Positions 16,228 to 24,649 of a DNA stretch of 64,000 bases are shown one piece after another. Each line of letters begins with the position of its first letter. Positions within the stretch are counted from its first letter, which is position 1. The translations under genes were made by a program, and so were the position numbers. Origin of the DNA: Occultella gossypii (GTDB lineage: Bacteria; Actinomycetota; Actinomycetes; Actinomycetales; Beutenbergiaceae). Below the pieces are notes generated by a model. It saw only the letters and a program-made list of their open reading frames with translations, did no database searches and was not told the DNA's origin. The stretch covers positions 62,001 through 126,000 of the forward strand of contig NZ_JAGSHT010000013.1 in NCBI RefSeq assembly GCF_019947135.1, in the 5' to 3' direction.

Positions 16228-18156
16228 CTAGCGATGCCCTGGATCTGCCCAGCTCACCACGGCATTGTCGATGAGCCGGGTGGTCCCCACCTGGGCTGCG
16301 ATCACCAGTAGTGCGTCGCCGGCGCCCCCGACGTCCGGGTAGGGACTCATCGTCACCGGATCGACGAGTTCGAGGTAGTCCGTCCGCACGTCGCCGGGGG
16401 CCGCGGTCGCGAGCTCGGCGCGCGCAGCCTCGAGGACCTCTGCGGGCGGGCGACCCTGCTCGGCGGCCCGGGCGCCCGCGAGCACGGTCCGGGAGAGCAC
16501 CAGCGCGGCGGTCCGGTCCGTGGGCGACAGGTGCACGTTCCGGCTGGACAGCGCGAGCCCGTCCGGGTCCCGGACGGTGGGGACCGCGACCACGTCGATG
16601 CCCATGTTCAGATCGGCGACCATCCGGCGCACCAGGGCGAGCTGCTGGGCGTCCTTCTGGCCGAAGAACGCGACATCGCCGGCCGTCAGGTTGAGGAGCT
16701 TGTGCACCACGGTGAGCATTCCGTCGAAGTGACCGGGCCGGTGCTCCCCCTCGAGGACCTCGCCCATCCGGCCGGCGACGATCCGCACCTGCGGCTGCGC
16801 ACCGGGGTACATCTCCTCCACGGACGGGGCGAACACCACGTCGACCCCCTCCGCCCGGAGCAGCGCCACGTCGGTGTCCAGGGTTCGCGGGTAGGTCTCG
16901 AGATCCGCGGCGGAGGAGAACTGCAACGGGTTCACGAAGATCGTCACGACGACCTCGTGGGCGCGCCGGCGGGCCTCGCGCACGAGCGCCAGGTGCCCGG
17001 CGTGCAGCGCACCCATGGTCATCACCACGGCGCGGGTCTCGCGCGGTCGGAGCGCGCGCAGCTCCGCCACGGTGTGCACCACGAGCGGCCCGGCGCCGTC
17101 CTCGGCTGCGCCCTCGTCGGAGGCGAGCGCGGCGTCGACGGCACCGTCGTCGGAGGTGACCGCGGCGTCGGTGCCGTCATCAGCCGTTCCGTCAGCAACG
17201 CCGTCGACGGCGGAGCTCGCCACCGCGACGCCGCTCGCCGGCGCGGTGCGCGCGTCGCCCGCCGGCGCCGTGAGCGCGTCGAGGAGCTCGCCGGCCCGAG
17301 CCTCACCGATCCGGCCGTTGATCAGGGCGCGCTGTACGGTCGCGCGCGCCAGGGCCACGTAGGTGGGGGCGATGTCGAGGAGCCCGCGCCTGCCGCCGTC
17401 GGCCTCGGCCAACGCGGCCAGATGCTCGCGCACGGTGCCCACGTCGCCGCGGACCACGGGGCCGGTCAACGACGCCTCACCGCCCCTGAGCGCGCCGTCG
17501 AGCGCGGCCTGCAACAGTGGTGTGAGTAGTTGCCCGCCGTCCTCCACCCCAGCCGCGGCCAGCAGCCGGATGGCCTGCGCGGTGAGCGTGACCAGGTGGT
17601 TCGCGCCGTGGGCGAGGGCCGCGTGGTAGAGCCCGCGGACGTCCTCACCAAGGATCACGGGCTCGCCGCCGATCTCCACCACGAGGGCCTGCGCGATCGG
17701 CAGTACCGGAGCCGCGGCCGTGACCGCGAACGGGGCGCCGACGATCCGGGACAGGTCGAGGCTGGTGCCGGTGAACGTCATGGCCGGGTGGATCGCCAGC
17801 GGGATCGCACCGGCGGCGCGGGCCGGGGCGAGCACGCCGGTCCCGTATCGGCCGGCGGTGTGCACCACCAGTTGCCCGGGTTGGAACGCGCCGAGGGCCG
17901 CGAGGCCGGTGACCAGGTCGGCGAGCACGTCGTCGGGCACCGTGAGCAGCAGTAGCTCGCTGCGTTCGACGACCGCCTCGACGTCGAGCACCGGCACGCC
18001 GGGCAGCAGCGCGTCGATCCGCTCGAGGGTGTCCTCGGAGCCTCCGCTGGCCCCGACGACGGCATGTCCGACCGAGCGCAGGGCGCTCGCCAGCACCGTT
18101 CCCACCCGGCCCGCGCCGACCACACCGACACCGAGCCGTCCAGGTCGAGAAGTCAC
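16228..18156 (-). CDS. panC: Fusion of DUF2520 Rossmann protein and pantothenate synthetase
   Basis: The protein has 642 residues in two domains. Residues 1-300 form a Rossmann fold with GVVGAGRVGTVLASALRSVG, then AIHPAMTFTG and a helical DUF2520 part. Residues about 305-355 form an Ala/Asp-rich linker. Residues about 355-642 are pantothenate synthetase: VMTMGALHAGHLALV is the HxGH ATP-binding motif, and FFGQKDAQQLALVRRMV and GLALSSRN complete the site. PanC joins pantoate and beta-alanine. In relatives the two parts are usually separate neighbouring genes. The fused oxidoreductase-like half hints at a role near ketopantoate reduction, which is inference. The GTG overlaps the preceding stop. 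Confidence 0.9.
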   Translation of the reverse strand: MTSRPGRLGVGVVGAGRVGTVLASALRSVGHAVVGASGGSEDTLERIDALLPGVPVLDVEAVVERSELLLLTVPDDVLADLVTGLAALGAFQPGQLVVHTAGRYGTGVLAPARAAGAIPLAIHPAMTFTGTSLDLSRIVGAPFAVTAAAPVLPIAQALVVEIGGEPVILGEDVRGLYHAALAHGANHLVTLTAQAIRLLAAAGVEDGGQLLTPLLQAALDGALRGGEASLTGPVVRGDVGTVREHLAALAEADGGRRGLLDIAPTYVALARATVQRALINGRIGEARAGELLDALTAPAGDARTAPASGVAVASSAVDGVADGTADDGTDAAVTSDDGAVDAALASDEGAAEDGAGPLVVHTVAELRALRPRETRAVVMTMGALHAGHLALVREARRRAHEVVVTIFVNPLQFSSAADLETYPRTLDTDVALLRAEGVDVVFAPSVEEMYPGAQPQVRIVAGRMGEVLEGEHRPGHFDGMLTVVHKLLNLTAGDVAFFGQKDAQQLALVRRMVADLNMGIDVVAVPTVRDPDGLALSSRNVHLSPTDRTAALVLSRTVLAGARAAEQGRPPAEVLEAARAELATAAPGDVRTDYLELVDPVTMSPYPDVGGAGDALLVIAAQVGTTRLIDNAVVSWADPGHR

Positions 18157-19736
18157 CCGTGCATCCTGCCACCCTCGACGGGTTCGTCCGTCACCGCGGC
18201 GCCGTGCCCGGGCAGCACGCCACCGTAGACGGCCCGCACCGGCGGGCTCGGAAGGATCCCACCGAAGGTGGCGGGGGCCGCCGTCGGATCCGGTGCTGCG
18301 CCGTCGGCCGCTGCGGCCGCGGCCGCGGTGCGCGGCAGCATCCACTGCTCCGGGCCGGCGTCCCGGCGGGCCCGGCGAGCCCGGTCGGCGACGTCCACCA
18401 GCAGCGCGCGGGCAACGTCGGCGTCGATGTGTGTGACGATCGGAGTGATCGGGCCGGGCGTGGAGTGCAGCGAGAAGTTCGCGACCCGCAGCCGGCGGTC
18501 CAGCGGCCCCTCGGACAGGCCCAGGGACTGGGTCCGCTCGTGCGGCACGATGACCAGCCGGCGCCAGACGCGGCCGGTGCGCAGGATGGTGACGGTGTCG
18601 GTGACGCGGAAACCGGTGCGGCGCCAGGTCCACCAGTCGAGCCAGCGCACCCGGCGCGGCGACGTGACGAACCCCTCGTCGCCGCCGGTGCCGGACAGGC
18701 CGGCCTCGAGCAGCTGGAGCGGCCGGGGGTCGCCGAGGTCGGGCTGGACCAGGTACAGCAGCCGGCCGACCTCCTCGGTCGTGGCGACCGGGTACAGCAC
18801 GCTGCCCGTGGTCTCCTCGGCCCCGTACCCGGCGATGTTCACCTGGAGCCGCCACCAGCCGCGGGTGCGCCACAGCAGCGGCTGGGACACCTGCACGGCC
18901 TGCACCCGGCCCGGCGGCACCGTGCGGGCCTTCGACTCGAGCAGACCCTGCCGCACCCGGACGCCGTCGGGCGAGGTGGCGACGCGGAACGCGAACTCCC
19001 CCGCGAACCGGCCCCACACGTACGCGACGGCACCGAGCAGCGCGGGCCCGACGCCGAAGATCGGCGCCAGGGACTGGTTCACGACGGCGAGCACGATCAG
19101 CACCGCCCCGGCCAGCACGAACGCCATCAGCCAGAACGAGAGGGCGAGGGAGCCGATCAGCCGGCCGGGCGTGAGCGCGAGCACCTCACGCTCGGGCGCG
19201 GCAGGAGCGGCAGGCGCCTGGCCGCCGTCGGCCGCCTCGGAGACGGTCACTCCGGCGGCCCGGGCCAGGAGCTCGTTGCGCAGCCGCTGAGCCTCGTCCT
19301 CGGTGAGGAAGGACAGGGTCAGGTTCGAGCCCGCCCCGCCGGCCGACTCGATCTTGAGCGAGGCGAAGCCGAACAGCCGGGCCAGCAGCGGCTGGGTTAC
19401 ATCCACGGTCTGGACCCGGTCGAGCCGGAGGTGGCGTTGCTGGCGGAACAGCACGCCGGAGTGCAGGTAGACGCTCTCCGGGCTGAGGCCGTACCGGGTC
19501 CGGCTCCAGGCCAGGGCCGAGTAGCCGAGCCCGATCAGCGAGCCGACCACGATCACACCGATGATCACGAGGAGGAACTGCGTGGTGGGCAGGTCCAGCT
19601 GCCCGAGGGTGTCGGAGTACTGCCAGACGAAGATCGCGATCAGCGCGGCCGCGACCTTCCAGGCGTTCAGCAGCGGGGTGATGCGGTGCAGCTTGCGCCA
19701 GTCCACCTGGCTCTCGCCCGCGCGGTCTGCGCTCAC
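18153..19736 (-). CDS. Large PH-domain (bPH2/DUF304, YdbT-like) membrane protein
   Basis: The protein has 527 residues. Membrane helices (VAAALIAIFVWQ; FLLVIIGVIVVGSLIGLGYS) alternate with bPH2 repeats, each containing a pattern such as FRQQRHLRLDRVQTVDVTQP, ESKARTVPPGRVQAVQVSQP and GRVWRRLVIVPHERTQSLGL, so three PH units are visible. The C-terminus is Ala/Pro-rich and disordered. YdbT/YdbS relatives have roles in stress or secretion that are poorly defined. It overlaps genes on both sides by GTGA. Confidence 0.85.
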   Translation of the reverse strand: MSADRAGESQVDWRKLHRITPLLNAWKVAAALIAIFVWQYSDTLGQLDLPTTQFLLVIIGVIVVGSLIGLGYSALAWSRTRYGLSPESVYLHSGVLFRQQRHLRLDRVQTVDVTQPLLARLFGFASLKIESAGGAGSNLTLSFLTEDEAQRLRNELLARAAGVTVSEAADGGQAPAAPAAPEREVLALTPGRLIGSLALSFWLMAFVLAGAVLIVLAVVNQSLAPIFGVGPALLGAVAYVWGRFAGEFAFRVATSPDGVRVRQGLLESKARTVPPGRVQAVQVSQPLLWRTRGWWRLQVNIAGYGAEETTGSVLYPVATTEEVGRLLYLVQPDLGDPRPLQLLEAGLSGTGGDEGFVTSPRRVRWLDWWTWRRTGFRVTDTVTILRTGRVWRRLVIVPHERTQSLGLSEGPLDRRLRVANFSLHSTPGPITPIVTHIDADVARALLVDVADRARRARRDAGPEQWMLPRTAAAAAAADGAAPDPTAAPATFGGILPSPPVRAVYGGVLPGHGAAVTDEPVEGGRMHG

Positions 19737-20227
19737 AGGCCGGCCAACCTCGCCTCACCGCGGGCGGTCAGCTGATCCCGGAGCCGGGCCGCCTCATCCT
19801 CGCCCAACCCGGGGATCGAGGCGTCCGAGCCGGCCGAGGCCGTGTGGAGCTGCACCGCCGCGATCTTCATCTTGCGCGCGATCGGGCCGGCCTCGACGTC
19901 CACGTACTGCATCCGTCCGTAGGGCACCACCACCAGGGACCGGAACATCACCCCGCGTCGGATGAGCAGGTCGTCCTCGAGCTCTGCGTAACCGATGGAC
20001 CGGACCTGCCGTGGGATCAGCCAGAGCAGCCAGGCGGTCAGCGCCAGCAGCACGGCCGGCAGGATCCACATCGCCGAGCCGACCACCACTGCGGGCCAGA
20101 TCGTCACCAGGCCGGGCAGGCCGAGGAAGATCGCGACCGAGATCTGCCGCACCGGGATCAGTCGTGGGGAGATCGGGCGCCACTGCACGCCTTCGATGTC
20201 GAGTGCGGGGTTGGGCGTTGTCGGCAT
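19733..20227 (-). CDS. Small PH-domain (bPH2, YdbS-like) membrane protein
   Basis: The protein has 164 residues. Two membrane helices (ISVAIFLGLPGLVTIW; AMWILPAVLLALTAWLLWLI) are followed by one bPH2 unit, RRGVMFRSLVVVPYGRMQYV. The ATG at 20227 follows GGGAGA. Its TGA overlaps the GTG of the larger PH protein, so the two are made together and probably form a complex, as in YdbS/YdbT pairs. Confidence 0.85.
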   Translation of the reverse strand: MPTTPNPALDIEGVQWRPISPRLIPVRQISVAIFLGLPGLVTIWPAVVVGSAMWILPAVLLALTAWLLWLIPRQVRSIGYAELEDDLLIRRGVMFRSLVVVPYGRMQYVDVEAGPIARKMKIAAVQLHTASAGSDASIPGLGEDEAARLRDQLTARGEARLAGL

Positions 20228-20313
20228 GCGGCCATTCTCCCTGATGTGCCTGCGCCTGCGCGTCCACCGCGCGGCGGAGCCCGACCCGTGGCGCGCTACC
20301 ACGTACGGGTGAG

Positions 20314-20775
20314 TCAGCCGGGCGCGGGACCGTCGTCCTCGTCCTCCGGGGGCACCTTGCAGCACCACTGGGCGAACAGACCCGCCGCGACGAGCACGCC
20401 TCCGGCGAGGATCGCGACCCCGGACGCGAACGCCTGCTCGCGCGGCTCGGGTGCCTCCACACGGGGCAGCGAGAGCAGCAGGATCGCGAGGAAGTAACCG
20501 ATGTGCGCGGCCCCGGTGAGCGCGGCGGCCTGCCCCAGCACGAGGATCCGGGCCGCGCCGATCGGGTCCGTGACGGTCCGCTCACGCACCGCCCGGCGCA
20601 CCCGCAGGCCCAGGAGGACCACCACGACGGCCACCACGGCGAGCAGGACGATCACCGCCGCCGAGACCGGCGGCAGACTGTTTCCCCGGGTGTACCACCA
20701 GCGCAACGCGATGGCGGCGATCGTTCCGACCACGATGACCGTGGCCGCCAGCGCGCGCCAGCCGACCTGCTGCAT
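20314..20775 (-). CDS. DUF3180-family membrane protein
   Basis: The protein has 153 residues and four hydrophobic helices (LAATVIVVGTIAAIALRWWY; VIVLLAVVAVVVVLLGL; AAHIGYFLAILLLSL; ILAGGVLVAAGLFAQ), then an acidic C-terminus. It sits three bases after the FolB-FolK gene. DUF3180 is found next to folK across actinobacteria; its function is unknown. Confidence 0.88.
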   Translation of the reverse strand: MQQVGWRALAATVIVVGTIAAIALRWWYTRGNSLPPVSAAVIVLLAVVAVVVVLLGLRVRRAVRERTVTDPIGAARILVLGQAAALTGAAHIGYFLAILLLSLPRVEAPEPREQAFASGVAILAGGVLVAAGLFAQWCCKVPPEDEDDGPAPG

Positions 20776-20778
20776 CGG

Positions 20779-23070
20779 TCAGTTCGGGTCGCGGCGCAGC
20801 GGCTGCCACTTCGGGGGCGCCGCCGGCGGCTGCGGCTCCGGGTCTGACTCAGGCCCGGTCCAGGGACCGGACGGCCGGCGGGTCTGCTCGTCGATCTCGT
20901 CATCGCCCCGCTGGGGCGGGAACGAGACCGGTCCGGAGGAGCCGAAGCCCGCCGGCTCCGGCTCGGCAGGGGCAGGCTCGAAGCCCGACGGCGGCGCCTG
21001 CGGTTCGAGGCCCGACGGCGCCGGTGCGGGTGGTTCCGCGGGCGTCGGCCGCTCGGGCGCCGGGGCAGGGGGCTCGTAGGCCGGGGGCTCGTAGGCGGGG
21101 GGTGCAGGCGGCTGGGGCGGGACGGGCGGTTCGTACGCGGGCGGCTCGTACGCCGGCGGCTCGAGGCCGGACTGCGCCGGCGCGGCCGGCTCATAGCCGG
21201 ACCGGTCCTGGCCCGACGGCTCAAAACCGGACTGGTCCTGACCCGACGGCTCAAAGCCGGACTGGTCCTGGCCCGACGGCTCAAAACCGGACTGGTCCTG
21301 ACCCGACGGTTGGAATGCCGATGGCTCGGAGGCGGCCGGCTCGGCCGGCTGACCGAAGGAGGGCTGCTCGGAGACATGTTGCCCGTACGAGGGCTCCTCG
21401 GACATGTGCTGCCCGTACGACGGCTGCTCGTATGAGGGCTGCTCGTAGGGCGCCTGCGGTGTCGGTGGCAGCTCGACCGGGGCGTAGCCCTCCGGCGCGG
21501 GCGCCTGGTACTCGGGCGGCGCGGGCGCCTGGTACTCCGGCGGCACCATCGGCGCGGGCACCTGGTACGCCGGCGGCACGACCGGTGCCGATGGCTGGAC
21601 CGGCGAGCCCTCGGACTGCGCCGCTGCCGGGCGTGCGAACGGGGAGTCGGCGTACTGCTCCGAGGCGGCCTCCGGCTGCTCGACGGCCATCGGCGCAGCG
21701 GGCTCGGACTCGTCGCCGTCGGTGTGGGCCAGGAGTTCGAGGTCCTCCACGGACTCCTGGCCCTGGTAGGACTCCTCGTCGAGGTCATGCACCGACTCCG
21801 CGGCCGCCTCCGAGGCGTACTCGGGCTGAACCGGCACCGCCCCGACCACCGGTGCGACGTCGGCCCGATCGTCCATGATGGCGTGGACCGAGGAGTCCTC
21901 GGCGGGCGCCGCCGGTGCCTCGGCGGGTGCGGCCTCGGCGACGGGCCCACGGGACCGTTGCCCCGCCGTCGGGTCCAACCAGTCGAGCGCGAGCCAGCGC
22001 ACCCCGGACCGGTCCGGGGCGGTCTCGGCGAGCACGGCGACCGGTCCCCCGCCAAGCCCTGGCAGGAACGCGGACGGGTCCGCCTGCGCCCACGGAACCA
22101 GCACGAACGCGCGCTCGTTGGCCCGGGGGTGCGGGAGGGTGAGTTCGGGCTCGACGCTCGAGACGCCGTCGAAGGTGACGATGTCGATGTCCAGCGTGCG
22201 CTCGCCCCAGCGCTCACGGCGCTGACGTCCGTAGGCGTCCTCGACCTCGTGCATGCGCCTCAGGAGATCCATCGGCGAGAGGGTGGTGCTCGCCAGCACC
22301 ACGGCGTTGAGGAAGTCCGGCTGGGGAACGGCGTCGGGCAGCACCACCGCGGCGGTGCGGGCCAACGGGGACACGGTGGTGACGGTCAGGCCGGGGACCT
22401 CGCGCAGGTCCGCGACGGCCGCCCGCATCGTGGCCCGCACGTCGCCGACGTTGCCGCCGATCGAGAGCACCACTTCCACGGGCTCGTCCGGCACCCGCTC
22501 CAGGATCGCTCCACCCGCTTCCGGTGCCTCCTCCGGCGCAGGAGCCGGCACTCCGTCGAACGAGGAATCCGCCTCGGCCGCCGGTGGGACGGCCACGGGT
22601 GCGACGACCGCGGGCATGGCTGCGGCTGCGACGGCGGGGGCGGCGAACTCCGCCTCGGCGGCCGGCCCGACCGGTGCGGCTGCGCCCGTGGGCTCCCCGC
22701 GGGTGATCGTGATTTGAACGTCCGTGAACGGCACCCCGACGGGCGCCTCCGGCTTGTGCACCGTCACCTCGACGGACCGGACGGCGGCGGGTGCGAGCGC
22801 CGCGTCGGCGATCCGGGCGGCGAGGGTCTCGATCAGGTTGACCGGTTCGCCCTCGATGATCGACACGATCTCCTGGGCGACGTCGGCGTAGTTGACCGTG
22901 TCGGCGAGGTCATCGCTGGCGGCCGCCGCTCGGGTGTCGACGTGCAGGATCACGTCGGCGAGGAAGGTCTGCCCGTCGCGACGTTCCTCCGGCAGGACGC
23001 CGTGGCGGCCCACCCCACCCAGCCCGATCAGGCGGATGACGTCGTGGGCGTGGTTGTCCTCGGAGTTCAT
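20779..23070 (-). CDS. folBK: Dihydroneopterin aldolase-HPPK fusion with long disordered tail
   Basis: The protein has 763 residues. Residues 10-125 are FolB (GVGRHGVLPEER, NYADV, LIETLAARIA, VHKPEAP), which cleaves dihydroneopterin. Residues 126-196 are an Ala/Pro linker. Residues 197-350 are FolK (PDFLNAVVLAST, RWGERTLDIDIVTF, LPHPRANERAFVLVPW), which pyrophosphorylates the product. The remaining ~400 residues are Pro/Gln/Tyr-rich, with decapeptide repeats SGFEPSGQDQ and PPAYEP repeats. A FolB-FolK pairing is known, but a tail longer than both enzymes is odd. The ATG overlaps the folP stop. folP, folE and this gene give a folate operon. Confidence 0.92.
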   Translation of the reverse strand: MNSEDNHAHDVIRLIGLGGVGRHGVLPEERRDGQTFLADVILHVDTRAAAASDDLADTVNYADVAQEIVSIIEGEPVNLIETLAARIADAALAPAAVRSVEVTVHKPEAPVGVPFTDVQITITRGEPTGAAAPVGPAAEAEFAAPAVAAAAMPAVVAPVAVPPAAEADSSFDGVPAPAPEEAPEAGGAILERVPDEPVEVVLSIGGNVGDVRATMRAAVADLREVPGLTVTTVSPLARTAAVVLPDAVPQPDFLNAVVLASTTLSPMDLLRRMHEVEDAYGRQRRERWGERTLDIDIVTFDGVSSVEPELTLPHPRANERAFVLVPWAQADPSAFLPGLGGGPVAVLAETAPDRSGVRWLALDWLDPTAGQRSRGPVAEAAPAEAPAAPAEDSSVHAIMDDRADVAPVVGAVPVQPEYASEAAAESVHDLDEESYQGQESVEDLELLAHTDGDESEPAAPMAVEQPEAASEQYADSPFARPAAAQSEGSPVQPSAPVVPPAYQVPAPMVPPEYQAPAPPEYQAPAPEGYAPVELPPTPQAPYEQPSYEQPSYGQHMSEEPSYGQHVSEQPSFGQPAEPAASEPSAFQPSGQDQSGFEPSGQDQSGFEPSGQDQSGFEPSGQDRSGYEPAAPAQSGLEPPAYEPPAYEPPVPPQPPAPPAYEPPAYEPPAPAPERPTPAEPPAPAPSGLEPQAPPSGFEPAPAEPEPAGFGSSGPVSFPPQRGDDEIDEQTRRPSGPWTGPESDPEPQPPAAPPKWQPLRRDPN
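21191..21309 (+). repeat. 30-bp coding tandem repeat with 60-bp higher order
   Basis: Four near-identical 30-base units lie inside the FolB-FolK tail. The second and fourth units are identical, while the third differs by A/G changes, so a 60-base pair of units has itself been duplicated. In protein they encode the SGFEPSGQDQ repeat. Slippage or unequal exchange is the likely origin. Confidence 0.85.
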
Positions 23071-23918
23071 GGTGTCCCTTCTCGACCTTCCGAACTGGGT
23101 TCATTCTCTGCCGAACGCAGCGCCTGGGCCACTCTGACGGCATCCACAGAGCCTGCCACCTCGTGCACCCGCACGCCCCACACTCCGTGAGCGGCCACGA
23201 GCGCGGTGACCGCGGCCGTGGCCCGGTCCCGGAACACCGGGAGCGACTCGGCGCCCGCGTCGTCGAGCAGCTGCCCGAGGAAGCGCTTGCGGGAGGCCCC
23301 GATGAGGACCCGGTGGCCGAGCGCCGTCAACGCGTCCAGGTGGGCGAGCAGGCGCCAGTTGTCGGCGCCGTCCTTGGCGAATCCGAGGCCCGGATCGATG
23401 ATGACGCGCTCGGGGTCGACGCCCGCGGCGAGGATCGCCGCCAGGCGCCCGCGGAGCTCGCCGACGACCTCGCCGACCACGTCACCGTACGTCGCGTGCT
23501 CCGCCATGACGTCGGAGTGTCCGCGCCAGTGCGAGACCACGTACGTGAAGTCACCAGCCGCGACGAGGGGCACCATCTGCGGGTCCGCGAGGCCCCCGGA
23601 GACGTCGTTGATGAAGGTGGCACCGGCACCGAGGGATGCGGAGGCGACCTCGGCACGCATGGTGTCGACGCTGATCACGGCGCCGGCGGCGGCGAGCGCC
23701 TCGACCACGGGCACCACCCGCTGCAACTCTTCGGCGAGGCTGACCCGCTCCGCGCCCGGGCGGGTGGACTCGCCGCCGATGTCGAGGATGTCCGCGCCCT
23801 GGGCGAGCAGGTGCCGTCCGTGCGCGATCGCCACGTCCTGTTCGAACCACTGCCCGCCGTCACTGAACGAGTCGGGGGTGACGTTGACCACGCCCATCAC
23901 GAGCGTCCGCGGAGTCAT
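23067..23918 (-). CDS. folP: Dihydropteroate synthase
   Basis: The protein has 283 residues. It condenses pABA with the pterin pyrophosphate made by FolK, and is the sulfonamide target. Conserved loops are visible: MGVVNVTPDSFSDGG, DIGGESTRPGAE, ISVDT, FINDVSGG, IDPGLGFAKDGADNW and GASRKRFLG. It overlaps the FolB-FolK gene by four bases and is coupled to it. Confidence 0.97.
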   Translation of the reverse strand: MTPRTLVMGVVNVTPDSFSDGGQWFEQDVAIAHGRHLLAQGADILDIGGESTRPGAERVSLAEELQRVVPVVEALAAAGAVISVDTMRAEVASASLGAGATFINDVSGGLADPQMVPLVAAGDFTYVVSHWRGHSDVMAEHATYGDVVGEVVGELRGRLAAILAAGVDPERVIIDPGLGFAKDGADNWRLLAHLDALTALGHRVLIGASRKRFLGQLLDDAGAESLPVFRDRATAAVTALVAAHGVWGVRVHEVAGSVDAVRVAQALRSAENEPSSEGREGTP

Positions 23919-24044
23919 TCGGTCACCCTATCCATTCCCTGCACCGGTCCATCAGCGCGGGGACGGGGGCGCGACGTACCGGACGTGCCAGGGGCAGGGC
24001 GGCGCAGGCCGCGGCGAACGACCATCAGTCGTGCGCGGGCTCGA

Positions 24045-24635
24045 TCAGTCACGCGCGATGAGACTCATCGCCTCGGCGCGGGTGGCGGTGTTCCGCATCT
24101 GTCCGCGCACGGCGGACGTCACGGTCCGCGCACCCGGCTTGCGCACCCCACGCATCGACATGCACAGGTGCTCGCACTCGATGACGACGATCACGCCGCG
24201 CGCGTCCAGCAGCCGGACCAGGGCGTCCGCGACCTGGCTGGTGAGCCGCTCCTGGACCTGGGGCCGCTTGGCGAACACGTCGACGAGCCGGGCCAGCTTG
24301 CTGAGCCCCGTGACGGTGCCGTCGACCGACGGGATGTAGCCGACGTGGGCGACCCCGTGGAACGGCAGCAGGTGATGCTCGCAGGTGGAGTAGACGGCGA
24401 TGTCACGGACGATCACCATCTCCTCGTGCTCGATCTCGAAGAACGTCTGGACGACGTCCTCGGGCTCGGCATGCAGGCCCGCGAAGATCTCCGTGTAGGC
24501 CTTGGCCATCCGCTTCGGGGTGTCCCGCAGGCCTTCCCGGTCCGGGTCCTCCCCCACTGCGATGAGCAGGTCCCGCACGGCCCGTTCGACGCCCTCGGCG
24601 TCATACGGACGGGCAGCAGGCAGTTGTTCGGCCAT
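24045..24635 (-). CDS. folE: GTP cyclohydrolase I
   Basis: The protein has 196 residues. It opens GTP to dihydroneopterin triphosphate, the first folate step. The zinc ligands are in [12 protein letters not shown] and [15 protein letters not shown], and [16 protein letters not shown] is conserved. The ATG at 24635 follows AGGAG. It starts 14 bases after the ftsH stop and lies 126 bases before folP, so it is probably part of the ftsH-fol run. Confidence 0.97.
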   Translation of the reverse strand: MAEQLPAARPYDAEGVERAVRDLLIAVGEDPDREGLRDTPKRMAKAYTEIFAGLHAEPEDVVQTFFEIEHEEMVIVRDIAVYSTCEHHLLPFHGVAHVGYIPSVDGTVTGLSKLARLVDVFAKRPQVQERLTSQVADALVRLLDARGVIVVIECEHLCMSMRGVRKPGARTVTSAVRGQMRNTATRAEAMSLIARD

Positions 24636-24649
24636 GAGGTTGTGAACTC

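Noticed and set aside
18157-19017. Upstream in-frame extension of the DUF2520-PanC gene
   Set aside because: The extra 287 codons overlap the PH-domain gene in another frame and translate to Arg/Pro/Ala-rich sequence. The GTG at 18156 gives a natural start of the Rossmann fold.
21191-21309. Regular repeats considered as a CRISPR array
   Set aside because: Units are directly adjacent without unique spacers and encode a clean decapeptide repeat in FolBK. The Ala-Pro repeat at 33031 is likewise coding.
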